From Paraspadella gotoi (Eukaryota > Chaetognatha), in the NCBI GenBank assembly GCA_051294375.1, contig CM119266.1:8580606-8644605 (forward strand): a DNA stretch of 64,000 bases. The letters run 5' to 3'. Shown piece after piece: positions 48,090-61,904 of the stretch. How positions within the stretch are numbered: the first letter of the stretch is position 1; each line of letters opens with the position of its first letter. The position numbers and the translations under genes were made by a program. The notes below the pieces were generated by a model, which was not told the origin of the DNA, searched no databases, and saw only the letters and a list, made by a program, of their open reading frames with translations.

Positions 48090-48206
48090 TAGTGAAAAGT
48101 TTAAATGAGTTTCAACAACGATGAAGGCTTAAAATGCAAGCCGAAACATGTCCGTTTTCATTTGAAAATAAAAATCGTTGTTGAAACTAATTTAAACTTT
48201 TCACTA
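48090..48206. repeat. 33-bp inverted repeat enclosing a hammerhead-like core
   Basis: Arms 48090-48122 and 48174-48206 match 32 of 33 positions. Between them lies GATGAAGGCTT, a 7-nt loop, AAGCCGAAACATGTC: a GATGA box, a 5-bp stem II, GAAA, and a minimal stem III (ACATGT) before C, the layout of minimal type I hammerhead ribozymes. The box lacks the consensus C-U before GAUGA (it reads A-C), so activity is doubtful. It sits between AKT and the coiled-coil gene. Confidence 0.7.
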
Positions 48207-48686
48207 AGATTCTAAGTGAAAGATTAACAAAAATCATTGTAAACCAAAACCGTTCAAATAAAGTATAAAATAATCAAACAGCAACAATCAAATTAGTGTA
48301 CTTTGATGATGAACAGAACATGAAAAAAATCACAGTTAAACTTGTTCCATCGCGATTGAAATAACAATTAATAAATTAAGAATCGGTTTCGGTGATAATT
48401 TCGTAGATCACTGTGTATTGTGTATACTAGAGGCGAGGTGTAAATTGATCACAGTGTAAAGAAGCTGTGGCGATAATACTTATCAAAGAGTAGTTTTTTG
48501 AGTATAAACTATGTTTCGAACGAAGGCTATGAGAGCGGTTTTAAAGCTGTCTATTCAAATGAGTCAATTGAGCTCGAAAAATAAGTTTTTAAATCTTATG
48601 AGGCTTCTGAATAACGGAAAATATCCCGATGTACTGTAGGTATATTTTATCTTTTTTTAGTTTTTTCGCAGTCAACGCCCGCCAAG

Positions 48687-51108
48687 TCAAACCGGGTCGC
48701 CCTTCGGAAGCGGATATTCCTTCGGGGCGAAGCGATTTCTCATCAGGTCCTCGTCAATGGGCCATTGCTCAACGCAAGTGGCGAGACCTCCCGCCCGTTT
48801 CGCGTTGCTAAGAGACGGAAACTTTATCGTCGATTTTGATTCGTTCTTAATCTTCGGCATCGATGAAGATGCGTCGATGTTGGGAAGAGAGAGGACGGAG
48901 TCGGAAGGGGCTTGAATGGCAGCGGCGGAGTCTTCAGCGGTGCTGTTGACGGGGGTGACAACAGCGGAGGCGTCGTCGGGGCGGTCGACGTCGATAGAGA
49001 CACCGACGACCATGAGTCCTTCTTGCAACTTGGATCGTCGCTCTCTGTCGCGTCTCTTCGATGTCACCTGGTGAGATGAGATTCAACTGTCTCTGTCTCG
49101 ATTTCGAAAAAGCACTCGTACACACCTCAGCATCGGCGTAGAGATGCTCTGATATTTCATACAAAGAGTCTTCGATGAAAGAATCGTCCGCATCCTCCTA
49201 TGAATTTAAATATTTGGACAGGAAAATTATAATTCGATTCACTCTTGCGCTAAATATAAAGCAGTTTACCTCGACTAAACTAGCCAAATCTAAATCCCTT
49301 CTTAAATGAGCCGGCGTGGAGATTCGATGTCCCCAGATCGATGTCGATCTTAATCCAACACCACCCGCTCCTAGACCAGCTCCTCGACCCATTTCAATTC
49401 CCGCTCCACCGACTCCGCTGATTCCACCAACCTTCCCCTCGATCGCCGGAAGCGAGACAACAGGCTGAGAGGCAGAAAGGCTCTCGTAGAGTGGCAGCGC
49501 AAAATGGCGAAGAGTCGGGGATCGGTCGAGGAGTTTGAGAATGTCCGACTTAGAGGATTTGGAAGATGATTTGGTAGGAGATTTGGCGGGGGATACTGAG
49601 CGGCAGGGAGTTGCTTCATACACAACTGAGGTCCCTCCTGTTGCCAAAGTGTCTTCGTCTTCGTCGTCGTCCCAAGGCCACGATTTCTCTTCTTCCTCAT
49701 CCATCTCCCTCCGCCCGTCAATGATCCTTCAAAAAGGGATGCCAATATAGTATTGTTATTATTATTTATTACTATTTAAGATACTTTTTAGTTTTTACTA
49801 TCACTTAATTCCACAAATTTACTTTCCAACGAGTTCAAGATTTTCCTCTTCCATCTTTCCCGTTTCAGCTTCCAAATCCTCAATCGCCCGACGATAAACC
49901 GATAGAGAACGAGACAACCATCGATGCTCCTTCGATTCAATTCTAAAAAGAGGTAAAAGATTGAGAGGGAGACATTAAAATCCGCCCTCCCTATCCACCA
50001 CCGTCCTACCTATACTCCCCTCTCTCCATCTTCTCCCTCATCTTCTCCATCGCCTTCTCTACCTCCCTCTTCTTCGCCTCCTCCGCCGCCTTCTCGATTC
50101 GTCGCCGACTTTGGCCGACAACTCGTCGGGCGAGATCCGCGTCGGCCACGAAGTCGGCGTCGGCGTCTTTAAGGCTGCGGAGGAGGGACGAGATGGCGTC
50201 GGCGTCTTCGGCGGCGCCGGCGGAGCGGTATCTATGATAGATTAGATAACAAATAAGTTTATTAATAAAAAAATTTTCAAAGTTTTCAACAACATGATTT
50301 TTCACCTCTTTAGCCGCCTCGCTTCCTTCTTTGCCTCCTCCAACTTTTTCTCAACTTTCCTCTCTTCCTTCTCCAATTCCTCTATTTCATTCTTCCTCCT
50401 CAACGTCCTTTCTCTCGCCATCTCCCTCTCCGCCTCCACGTCAGCCCGTCGAGCCTCCGTTCCTGCAGCCACCACCCGCAGTCCCTCGCCCAGGTTGAGC
50501 GTCTCGCCAGGAATCCAAGAGTCTCCCACCCCGTGGGAGAGGAATCTGAGGGTGGCAAAGAGAGGAAGAGGAAAAAAAGACGGCGAAGGGAAAATGGATA
50601 GAGAAGATGGAAAAAAGGAAAGAAGAAGATGACAAAATACAAGAAAAGAAGGGAGAGGTGGGTAAATAGAAAAAATAAATAAACTACCCTGGCCTCGCTT
50701 GCCAAGATTTTTCCGTCTTTTCACGCCTACTCCTTTTCTTCCCTTCAACGCTTAAATTTTTGAATAACAAATGAACACACCTTCTAAAAACTTCGGCTTG
50801 TCTTTTCATTTTCTTCGATAATCTTTTTTTGTCGTTTCTCAAATCGATCAAATCTTTCTGAACGACGAGGATTTTCTCCTCCAAAGACTCCGTCTCTATT
50901 TTCAACTCGAAAGTCTCCTGAAGATTTAGCGGAAAATATAAAAATAAACATTTTTTGAAGAAATCCGGTAATAAAAGAAACCGACTGCCACGCCCACCTT
51001 TTCCGCTACGGAGATGCGATGAGCGTCTATGATGAGTCTGACGGAGGCAGGATCGAGGGCGGGGAATCCGTCATCGTCCTTGGGACCTCTTCGTCCTCGC
51101 GTCTTCAT
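48687..51108 (-). CDS. coiled-coil protein, family not recognised
   Basis: Eight exons: 50998-51108, 50781-50917, 50306-50545, 50010-50231, 49823-49942, 49270-49726, 49126-49197 and 48687-49067; 1740 nt, 579 residues, every join in phase. Starts MKTRGRRGPKDDDGFPALDP. Residues about 30-250 are heptad-rich, charged helix (ETFELKIETESLEEKILVVQ, ELEKEERKVEKKLEEAKKE, RIEKAAEEAKKREVEKAMEK), broken by a compact non-helical insert, HGVGDSWIPGETLNLGEGL. The C-terminal half is Ser/Pro/Gly-rich and acidic (WPWDDDEDEDTLATGG), ending FAPKEYPLPKGDPV. The profile suggests a cytoskeletal, centrosomal or ciliary protein, but I cannot name it. Last exons look less constrained. Confidence 0.85.
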
Positions 51109-51527
51109 TTTTATTTTTTTGCGAATCAATTAATTTGACAATTTACATTTATAAGTGAATGTAAGAGGAGCGTTGTTTTTGTCTTCATGATCCAGATGTA
51201 TGAGTAGTAGTAGTAGTAAATATTTGGCCTAATTTTTTAGTTTGGCTTTTCTCGTGGACTTTGGTATGAATTTAATTCTCAAGGCAGTGATTGTTTATGA
51301 TTTAGTATTTACTTATCGGTCTGAACACGTAAGGAAAATAATAAAAGCCTCTCAGTATCTTGTAAACTTATTACAATAGAAAAAACAATTATGTACTATA
51401 AAAGTTGCATTAACGCTAATAAAATTAGGAATGACAGTTTCTCTTAGTATGACAAAGAAAAAAAATGTGTTGAAAAATTATGAAATTGAAAAAACTTTAT
51501 AAACAAATCTTTTGGGGACACTTTAAG

Positions 51528-51980
51528 CTAGACTTCGTCTTTCATAATCCCCATCCCACCGTCTTCTCCGTTGATGGCCAACAGTTCCACCTCGAAGTAG
51601 AGGGTGGCATCGGCGGGGATCTTGGGCGGCGCCCCCCGCGCCCCGTAGCCCATGTCGGAGGGGATGACGAGCTTGCGCTTCTCGCCCACGCACATATTGA
51701 GAAGGCCCTGATCCCATCCCTTGATGACCTGGCCCGTGCCCAGGGTGAAGACAAAGGGCTCATTACGCCCCACGCTGCTGTCAAATTCGGACCCGTCTTC
51801 AAGGGTGCCGGTGTAGTGCATTGAGAGACTATCACCGGCCTTGGTCCGCCGATCGCAGGTAGGGGGCCGTTTCTTGATGCCGATCTGTAGTTTAGTCACC
51901 TTCTTTTTAGATTCGGAGGCAGAGGCAAAGAGTGCGAGGAGGAGGAAGAAAGAGAGCGCGAGACGGAGGCCAAGCATCAT
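51528..51980 (-). CDS. FKBP2: FKBP2-like ER peptidyl-prolyl isomerase (intronless)
   Basis: Single exon, 453 nt, 150 residues. Signal peptide [20 protein letters not shown], then an FK506-binding domain: [66 protein letters not shown], and YFEVELLAI. The YTG, FDSS, VIKGWD and GYG blocks, which hold the FK506 and proline-binding residues, are intact. The C-terminus is MKDEV, close to but not a standard KDEL-type retrieval signal. Vertebrate FKBP2 is split by introns, so lack of introns here may mean retroposition; that is inference. Two adjacent ATGs (51980, 51977) could serve as start. The decayed copy 200 bp away shares the same order and strand. Confidence 0.93.
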   Translation of the reverse strand: MMLGLRLALSFFLLLALFASASESKKKVTKLQIGIKKRPPTCDRRTKAGDSLSMHYTGTLEDGSEFDSSVGRNEPFVFTLGTGQVIKGWDQGLLNMCVGEKRKLVIPSDMGYGARGAPPKIPADATLYFEVELLAINGEDGGMGIMKDEV

Positions 51981-52169
51981 GGCAGATTGTGCTTAAGGCG
52001 AGTAGAATTGATTGCTTGGTGCAACTGTTTAGGAGATCACAGGTTAAATTTTATACTGAAAATGAAATAAAAATATAAACATCAGACAAGAATATGACAA
52101 AAGAATACTGTAAAAATATATAAAAATTATTAAAAAAAATCTTTTGAGTCCTTTCACATTCCCATCCCT

Positions 52170-52527
52170 TTTGATGGCCATCAGTTCCACCGAGAAGTAA
52201 AGAGAGGCATTGGAGGGGATCCTTGGGGGCGCCCGCTGCGCCCCATAGCCTAATTCGGAGGGCATGGCGGGCTTTCGCTTCTCGCCAACGCACATGTTTA
52301 GAAGGCCCTGCTCCCATCCCTTGATGACCTGGCCCTTGCCCAGGGTGAAGCCTAAAGGCTTGGCGGCACACTCTGCTGTCAAACACGGACCCGTCCGCGA
52401 GAGTGCCAGTGTAGTGTAATGAGATACAATCGCCGTTCTGATGCCGATCTGCAGTTTGGTTTTCGTAGATTCCGACGGCGACGAGAGCGAAGAGAAACAA
52501 AAAGAGAATGAGATGGAGGCCAAGCAA
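52170..52527 (-). pseudogene. FKBP2 pseudogene
   Basis: Clear relative of the upstream-lying FKBP2: SLHYTGTLADGSVFDS in one frame, then FTLGKGQVIKGWEQGLLNM and MPSELGYGAQRAPPRIPS in another, so at least one frameshift near 52375. The start position reads TTG instead of ATG, and about 14 residues before the YTG block are missing. Same strand and about 190 bp from the intact gene, so probably a tandem duplicate that decayed. Confidence 0.85.
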
Positions 52528-52661
52528 AGTGGAAGGTACAGTGATTAAAGCGGTTTTAATCGAATGCTAAGTGCGACTGCTTGGTGCCGATTAGTTATTG
52601 AGATCTCAGATTAATCTTATCTGGAAAGCAAACGTTCAAAATTCAAACACCTGTTGTAGTT

Positions 52662-52841
52662 TCATACAATAGTCCAATACAATTTTGTAAGAATAAATTT
52701 TATGACGAAATATGTAAATGTTTTTCGCGTTTTTTTTTCCCTTTTATTCCAGGAAAGCGATAACCGAAGGCCGTAGGCGGTGACGCAGAGACAGGCGGCA
52801 ATTGCCTGGAGAAAGACCTGAGGAAACTTAGCTCTCGCCAT
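52662..52841 (-). CDS. possible small membrane protein (59 residues)
   Basis: Open frame from ATG to TGA reading MARAKFPQVFLQAIAACLCV then TAYGLRLSLSW and a basic tail with a second hydrophobic stretch (FTYFVIKFILTKLYW). It resembles small one- or two-pass membrane proteins, but I do not recognise it, and a frame this short can occur by chance. Confidence 0.25.
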   Translation of the reverse strand: MARAKFPQVFLQAIAACLCVTAYGLRLSLSWNKREKKTRKTFTYFVIKFILTKLYWTIV

Positions 52842-53421
52842 TTGAAAAAATTATCGCGAGAAAAAAATTTAGAACGCACCTCCATCATAAAATAATTTTT
52901 TAACGGAATAATCCTTATTTCTGATTCTCGATTCTGGTTACTAAAATGAGAGCTAGAAAGAGTTATTGAGTGGAAATAGCTTTTTAGTCAAAGAGAAAAT
53001 GAAAGCTTTGGAAAGGGAAAAGATATGAAAAAGTTGGGCAAAGGGAGAAATGAGCGAGAAAGAAATTTTGATTGAAAGCCGGAAAAAATCGTTACTAATC
53101 TTTTCTAATGATTTATTATTAGACTAATAATCACGGGTCAATTAAAAAATATATAATCTAGCGATTCAAAAAAATATCATGGACGATTGACAAATTTCAC
53201 AGCATAGAAAAAGGCCTAAGCTTTGAGAACAACCGATACAAGTACGAAACCTGCCGAGAGTATTTGTCGCTATTATTGCACGAGGAACAACATAAAAATA
53301 AAAGAACTTGCACCACGTAGCATAAGTTGTAGTACATAAATGCGAATATTACTTTACCATGTCTTTTAAACGATGGTTGATTGAATAGATTGATTAGGTA
53401 TATTTGTAATACTTTCGAGGG

Positions 53422-53586
53422 CATAATTTTATTTTGGCCGACCGGGGTTTGTGGGGGTTTAGGGTTAGGGGTGGTTAGGGTTAGCATGGTTTAGGGTAAG
53501 GGTATTTACGTAATAATCTTTTTTAAAAATAAATATTTCAAGAGATTTTTTAAAAGACCCCGGTCGGCGAAAGTGAAATTTTACCC
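53422..53586. repeat. MITE-like element with telomere-like core
   Basis: Ends are imperfect inverted repeats carrying GCCGACCGGGGT (left, about 53422-53448; right, about 53556-53586). Just inside the left end lies a run of TTAGGG-like units, GGGTTTAGGGTTAGGGG then GGTTAGGGTTAGC and TTTAGGGTAAGGG. The terminal block AATTTTACTTTCGCCGACCG also occurs alone at about 28990-29010. Confidence 0.7.
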
Positions 53587-53672
53587 TTTTGAGATTCAGT
53601 TATGGCGTACGCGGTGGTTTTTGACTAGGTCTAAAAAAAGCCTCGTAAATTAATGTAATGTTTTTTCAAGAT

Positions 53673-56766
<3,094 letters not shown>

Positions 56767-57176
56767 TGTTGCGAGGGCGTTTGCGTTAGATTTGTTTCGT
56801 TTTGTAACCTAAATCATATCACAGCTCGCGAGATGCTAAAAAGTAAAATAAAAAAACAAAAAGCAAATTGAATGTTTTAATCCCAGCAATGAGGACAATG
56901 AGGCAATATAATTGATGTTTTAGGGAGCGCGATTGTTTTTGACGACTTAAGTTCTGAGCATTAGGTTTTGAAAAATAATGGAAACCTTGAACTTTTAATG
57001 TTCAGTTGACCGCTGATTCAGAAAATATTCTGAAAAACAATAACAACGAAACTGTATAAACTTGAAAACAACGAATTAACAAAGATATTCTTGGATCTCG
57101 GCGAATTCTGACGTGACGATGTGTAAGGGAAGAGGGTTAAACCAAGTAAGGGAAGGGTAAAGAGAACAATTTTATG

Positions 57177-58893
57177 CTACGAAAGACAAACTCGTTTCTT
57201 TTTCATCTCAAGTTCGTCAGAGTTGGATTTTCTCTTCTCACAAATTGAGTTTCGTTTTGCCGTCGCATCTCGGCTCTCGTTTTCAACACAATCCGTCCGT
57301 CCATTTCTTGACGAACTTCGCGGGTTAACTTCAAGCGCACTTTCCTTTACGGATGCAGAACTCAAGGGCGTCACATTTTCCTCAGCCATTTTGTCATCAG
57401 TTTTCGACGTCTCACACGGCTGTCGTTGCACGACTCTTGCGGGGTCGACTGAGGAATCTCTATTTGTCTCTTTTTCATCCTTTGACGATTCGTTTCCCTT
57501 TTGTTCTGCGTCAAAATTTGAGGGCATATGTTCGTTCTCCGCTGCGACAACTATGTATAGGAATAATCAAGAAACATTTTTAGAGATAGGATATTCTTTC
57601 TCCGCTTTTTTTTATTTCCTTATCCACATTCAATTCTCCCCTTAATGGCCTCACTTTTTTTCGTCTCCATCTTCATCCGGTCCTTGATCTTCCTCAATCT
57701 CTCCATCTGCGCCTTCGTCTTGGCGCCGCAGTCGACGCTGCGCTGGATCGTCACGGCGCCGCCGCCGCTTTTCCGCGTCAGGCCGTGACGAAGGACAGCG
57801 TCGAAGTTCCTGCGTCGAAAACAAAATAAAGAAATTGATTAATAAAAAAAAATAAAATGAAACAAATGCTTGAAGATAATGATCCAACCCTTTGAACTCA
57901 CTTAGTGACGGCGTCTTTGGCTTGACTCTGATTCATCCCGAACAAAACTCCAAGATTCATGAGGTCGTAGGGTCCGCGGACTTCGTTGGGCTTCGCCGCT
58001 CCGAGGGACAAGATCACGTTTTTGCCTAAACATAAAGACGAGTTTTAAATTTAGGTTTCTAACATAAGGCTATAGGCTTATTATTATCTATTTTGATCAT
58101 TATTAGTTGACATTCTCGTGCCAAAAAATTGACCTTTGGTTACTGAGATGATTTTGCGGGCGAATGTAATGAGATTTTGTTTCGCGTTCGTCGATGATCT
58201 TAATCCGGGAGAAATGCAGATCTCAAAGTGAAGCCCGCGGGAGATGGCCACCTTGGGGGGGGGGGGAGAGAAAGGTGTGAAAAGGATAAAAAAGGAGAAT
58301 TTAAAACCAACCAAATCCCAAAACCCTCCAAAAAAAACCCCCTCACCTTGACGATATTGTGATTGAGCTTGAAAGCGGGCGCGTTGCCGGCGCCGTAATT
58401 GAAGGTGAGAAGGTCAACGGTTTCGGCGTCGGAACAAATTTTATGAAAGATTTTCTCGTCGTTTGGTTCGACGGCGACGACGTCGTAGTTCATCGCGACG
58501 GAGGACGCCATCTTGTTGAGTTGGATCGGGTCGGTTATTGGGAAGGTGAGGCGTGAATAGAAGCGGCAGCCCTCTGAGGAATGGGTACAAATTAGAGGAA
58601 AGAAACGAGCTCGGATTAATTCGGTTTTCTGTCTTAAAACGGAATCCTATATATATATTTTTTTTTAAATACTTGCCAGTCGCCCTTAACTTTCCAAAAT
58701 CCCTACATTTGGATCTCCTCTTACTTACCCCTTTCCGGCGAGTCACCCGGCGGCGGAACTTGCGGCTGCGGCGATTCCCTTCCTTCGTCTTTCTTCTTCT
58801 TTCCCGCGACTCGACGCCAGATGGAGTCGATCTCGGTGTTGATGCAGAACCGACGGAAGCCTTTGGGGAAAGGAGAGAAGTCAATATGACTCA

Positions 58894-58953
<60 letters not shown>

Positions 58954-59123
58954 TCACCGACTCTCCGCTCCAAATCGATGACTCCTTTTCGCGTTTCCTC
59001 TGTTTTACAAAGAATCGACGAGTCGGCGAAGTCAGATAATTTCGAGTTCGAACCCCGATCGAACAGAGAGACCTCGTCTCCAGAAGGCTCATCTCCGAAT
59101 GGGAGAAGAGGAAGGTTGTTCAT
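57177..59123 (-). CDS. RPP30: RNase P/MRP subunit p30
   Basis: Seven exons: 58958-59123, 58729-58896, 58347-58573, 58134-58251, 57902-58025, 57655-57809 and 57177-57550; 1332 nt, 443 residues. The core is typical: SDFADSSILCKTEETRKGV, FCINTEIDSIW, FYSRLTFPITDP, YDVVAVEPNDEKIFHKICSD, ISRGLHFEICISPGL, NVILSLGAAKPNEVRGPYDL and MNLGVLFGMNQSQAKDAV. RPP30 is a protein subunit of nuclear RNase P and MRP that process tRNA 5' ends and rRNA. Oddities: the first intron (58897-58957) is only 61 bp and almost all (GA)n on the coding strand; and the C-terminus has an extra 120-residue charged tail (57177-57550) ending in a basic cluster, LEMKKKRVCLS, that could be a nuclear signal. Confidence 0.9.
58897..58950. 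repeat. (CT)n/(GA)n microsatellite inside RPP30
   Basis: Near-perfect CT on the plus strand filling the first RPP30 intron. If not spliced out, it would encode an Arg-Glu run in the wrong frame for the following exon. Confidence 0.95.
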
Positions 59124-59453
59124 TGTTTTTGTATCACAGTCTTCGTTCGTCCCCAAAAAAAGAGTTTATCACAAAAATAACATTGCCTTATTTTTAAAAT
59201 AATATTTATAACTAATGAGCAACAAACTTCTTAATGAAGAATGAATAAAGATGATCATCTAGTCATAATCAGATGTACATCTGCAGATGTACTGATATAC
59301 AACAAATCTTGGGATCTACGCTGATAACGAACGAGTAGGAAAGGGACGTGATGAAATGACAAAACGGGGAAAAGGAGGGAAAAAATGAAGTCAATGACAT
59401 TAAGGGAGGGCCCAACCAAAGAGTCAATTTGTCCCAAATATCCAAGAGTTCCG

Positions 59454-60999
59454 TCACAATTCCCCGATATAGATCCTCTTATCGTTGGAGGCGGAGGCGA
59501 TGATCGGCTCCGTCGGGTGGAAATCGACTTCGTTGACTGAACCCGCGTGACCGGGGAGTTTGTAAAGGATCCGTCGCGTCGTCGTGTCCCACACGTAGAC
59601 GAATCTGGGGAGGAGAGGGGAAGAGAGAGAAAGAGGATGAAGGGTGAGTTTCCTAGTGTCCCACTCGGTTCGTCCGTACGTCCATAAGTCAGTCCGCTAC
59701 CTGTCAGCAGATCCGGCGGTAATCTTCGAACCGTCGGCCGACCATCCGCATCGAAGGAGGTTCTTTTCAAAGTTGTGTTGATGACCCTGAAAACAGACAG
59801 AAAAAAATATACAAATGTTCCAATTAATACAACAAAAGCCAAGCCTCTCCCACCTGAAATATCTTAACGCATCTCTCCTTCGGCGCGTAGGGCCGCACGT
59901 CCCAGATCCTCAACGTGTCGTCCATGGAATTAGTGAGGATGTATGATCCGTCGGGACTCAGCTCCATCCCGGTCACGGTGTCGCTGTGGCCGCGCATCTT
60001 GTAGGACAAGGCGTTCTTTCTCATGTCCCAGACCTGAATGCGAAATGATTGTTAATGGGGTTAATTGGGCAACACCAATCTTCACTGTTGCCAGGAGAAA
60101 ATTTACGAGCTTTCTATTTGTCAACTTTACAATTGTAATAAACTTAACAATCTTATAATTTTCGCTTAACTTCGAAGTCCTTAACTTACCTTAATTTCAT
60201 TATCGATCCCCCCTGAGAAGACTTGCTCCGCCGTGTCGCTGAAGCTGACGGCGGTGACTTGGTAAGTGTTTTGGAAAGTGTGGATGGGCGACTTCTTGCG
60301 ATGATCCCAGACCATCACGGTTCCGTCGTCGGAGCCGGAGGCGACGAGTTGGGGGCCTCGACGAGCCACGTGGCAGGTGTTTACAAAGGACTGGTGGCCT
60401 TTGGAGAGAGCGTGGGTAAGACATGGTAAAAAAATCTACCAAATTTTATCTTCATCTTTTTTAAACAGACCTTTTAGCTTTTTAATCTTGACCCCGTACT
60501 CTGCGTCCCAAATGCCCAGCGACTTGTCCGTCGAAGCCGTGTAGAGATAGTCGCCGTCCGTGTTCCACTGCAACGCCATCACGGCGCCGTGATGGCCGCT
60601 CAGTTTGGCCACGTTGTCGCACTCGCCGTAGACGCGCCTAATGGAGGAAGAGGTAATGTTTAATATTCAGAGCAAGACAAACAAAGGTAATAAAACAAGC
60701 CATACCAGACAAGAACGCCGCGGTCGAAGCCGGCCGAGGCCAAGAGTTGACCGTCGGGGTGAAACTTGACGCAGAAAATGTCGCCGTCGTGACCCATGAG
60801 CAACATGATGGGTGCCTACGATAGAGAATGCAAGGGGATTTTACAAGATTCGCCTTTGACAAAATAATATGACATCAACTCCAATCACCATAAGATTAGA
60901 CGTTCTTTTCACTCCGGCCTCCACGACGGCGCCCGAATCCACCTTCGCCTTTTTCGTCGCCACCACCGCCATCTCCTCCGCCTTCCGCTTGGCCTCCAT
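59454..60999 (-). CDS. SNRNP40: U5 snRNP 40-kDa WD40 protein
   Basis: Seven exons: 60889-60999, 60706-60815, 60471-60637, 60190-60398, 59854-60033, 59701-59786 and 59454-59604; 1014 nt, 337 residues. Short basic lead (MEAKRKAEEMAVVATKKAK), then seven WD40 blades: APIMLLMGHDGDIFCVKFHP, GHHGAVMALQWNTDGDYLYT, GPQLVASGSDDGTVMVWD, FSGGIDNEIKVWDMRKN, GHSDTVTGMELSPDGSYILT, IWDVRPYAPKERCVKIFQG, NFEKNLLRCGWSADGSKI and LPGHAGSVNEVDFHP, ending YIGEL. In the U5 snRNP this propeller binds PRP8 and takes part in spliceosome assembly. High similarity to the vertebrate protein throughout. Stop lies 330 bp from the RPP30 start on the same strand. Confidence 0.97.
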
Positions 61000-61904
61000 C
61001 TCTGGGTTTTTGTATTACTTATAGATTTTATCGAAGTTTGATATTAATAAAAAGGCCAATGCGTTTGTAGGCAAATATTGTCTAAAGGGAAAAAAAAACA
61101 AATGCGTGAAATATCAATCGAATGGAAAGATATGTCAAAACAAAAGCGAAGACCAAAGCCGGCAAAGGAAAAATTTAAAACGAAAGACGAAAACGACGGA
61201 GTATTTATAACAGAAATGATAAAAACTAACAATATATAAAACTAGAAATTAGAACAAAACGCGTGGATAAACTCATTTGGTTTTATCTCTATCCACCTAT
61301 ATTCTTTCACACAAAAAAGAATCTCGGTTGCCAGAATATTGAATTAACGCCTCTGGAGGCAGATCAAAGTTAAATAAATGAATTAAATATGCACGAAAAT
61401 GAAAAAAATACAAGCTTTAATGAATTAATGAATCGGCAGACGAACCTCGTAACGATAAAAAAACAAACTACGGTTGGCACCTTAGAACGGGTAAGCTAAA
61501 TACTGTAATAATGTCTAAGCAATAATAATAATAATAAAAATAATAATACTAGTATTAACATCAATATTGCACTCAAAAACGACGCGATTTATCCTATTAC
61601 ATTTCTAATAATAAATTCGAAACCGTTGTTATACTAAAACCTAATCATAACAGTTTTCCCTAAGTCTAAAAAGTCGTCGTCGGAAAAGAGATTCTTAACT
61701 TTTTTTACGAGAAAAATGTGACATGGAGAAACGGTTCAAAACAGAAAAACATGGAAAAATCGTACAAAAAAAAACATTGAAAAATGGTAGAAAAAAAAAC
61801 GTGGAACAACGAGACGGAAATCGACGCGAGAAAGAATAAAGCCTCTCGAATCTCGATCGAGAAAAAAATGGGCGGAGCTATGAGGAAGGTGATCGTTGTT
61901 GTTG

